Below the pieces are notes generated by a model. That model was given only the letters and a program-made list of their open reading frames with translations. It was not told the origin of the DNA and did no database searches. The translations under genes were made by a program, and so were the position numbers. DNA of 5,173 nt from an uncultured bacterium (GTDB lineage: Bacteria > Bacillota > Clostridia > Lachnospirales > Lachnospiraceae): positions 1 through 5,173 of the forward strand of contig CALBJL010000081.1 in NCBI GenBank assembly GCA_937893485.1, in the 5' to 3' direction. Shown here piece by piece: positions 5,122 to 5,173 of this stretch; the stretch's first letter is position 1; each line of letters opens with the position of its first letter.

Positions 5122-5173
5122 ATGCCAATTACAGTCAATGAAATTGCCGAAAAATGCGGCGTGTCCAGAACGA
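5122..5173 (+). CDS. LacI-family transcriptional regulator, N-terminus only
   Basis: Only 17 complete codons are present before the window ends: MPITVNEIAEKCGVSRT. This is the start of a LacI-family helix-turn-helix. The V-x-E-I-A-E-x-x-G-V-S pattern matches the first helix, the turn and the start of the recognition helix, with Arg16-Thr17 in the positions that help set operator specificity in this family. GGAGA at 5109-5113 is placed 8 nt before the ATG. The missing part should contain the rest of the HTH, a hinge helix and a periplasmic-binding-protein-like sensor domain. Its position next to the arabinofuranosidase operon makes it the likely local repressor, probably inactivated by arabinose or an arabino-oligosaccharide. 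The family call is firm for so short a fragment; effector and targets are inferred. Confidence 0.85.
   Translation, partial: MPITVNEIAEKCGVSRT

Noticed and set aside
1..5173. CRISPR array, mobile element, tRNA or rRNA
   Set aside because: There are no regularly spaced repeats with unique spacers, no transposase or integrase-like reading frame, and no tRNA- or rRNA-like sequence visible.

Overview
The window looks like a chromosomal carbohydrate-uptake locus from a Gram-positive anaerobe, most likely a Lachnospiraceae-type Firmicute (a Roseburia, Agathobacter or Blautia relative). The reasons are a lipoprotein-type binding protein, strong AGGAGG ribosome sites, a very A-rich leader in front of coding DNA of roughly 50% GC, and an ABC importer encoded without its own ATPase. 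The genus assignment is inference.

Layout. Positions 1-328 hold no convincing gene. They carry a structured, more GC-rich segment (about 1-88) with several inverted repeats, then an A-rich segment with helically phased A-tracts. Next comes a good sigma-A promoter (TTGACA, 17 bp, TATGCT; 225-253). A 20-bp perfect palindrome centred on CpG (267-286) lies just downstream of the predicted transcription start, and a partial second copy lies at 95-119. Four tightly packed plus-strand genes follow: a lipoprotein solute-binding protein (329-1690), two MalF/MalG-type permeases (1768-2652 and 2654-3496) and a cytoplasmic GH51 alpha-L-arabinofuranosidase (3507-5021). A strong stem-loop (1706-1735) separates the binding-protein gene from the permeases. 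After a 100-bp gap with its own extended -10 promoter, the first 17 codons of a LacI-family regulator (5122 onward) run off the window.

How it works. The lipoprotein captures an arabinose-containing oligosaccharide outside the cell. The two permeases import it, powered by an ATPase that must be encoded elsewhere (MsmX/MsmK-type sharing is the known precedent). The GH51 enzyme then removes terminal L-arabinofuranosyl residues inside the cell. The gene order resembles the araN-araP-araQ-abfA end of the Bacillus subtilis arabinose operon. The LacI-type protein is the obvious candidate to bind the palindrome and repress the operon.

I see no evidence of an undescribed system. The observations most worth following are the paired operator-like sites with curved DNA between them, the hairpin between the binding-protein and permease genes, the tandem repeat in the lipoprotein linker, and the structured element at the left edge.
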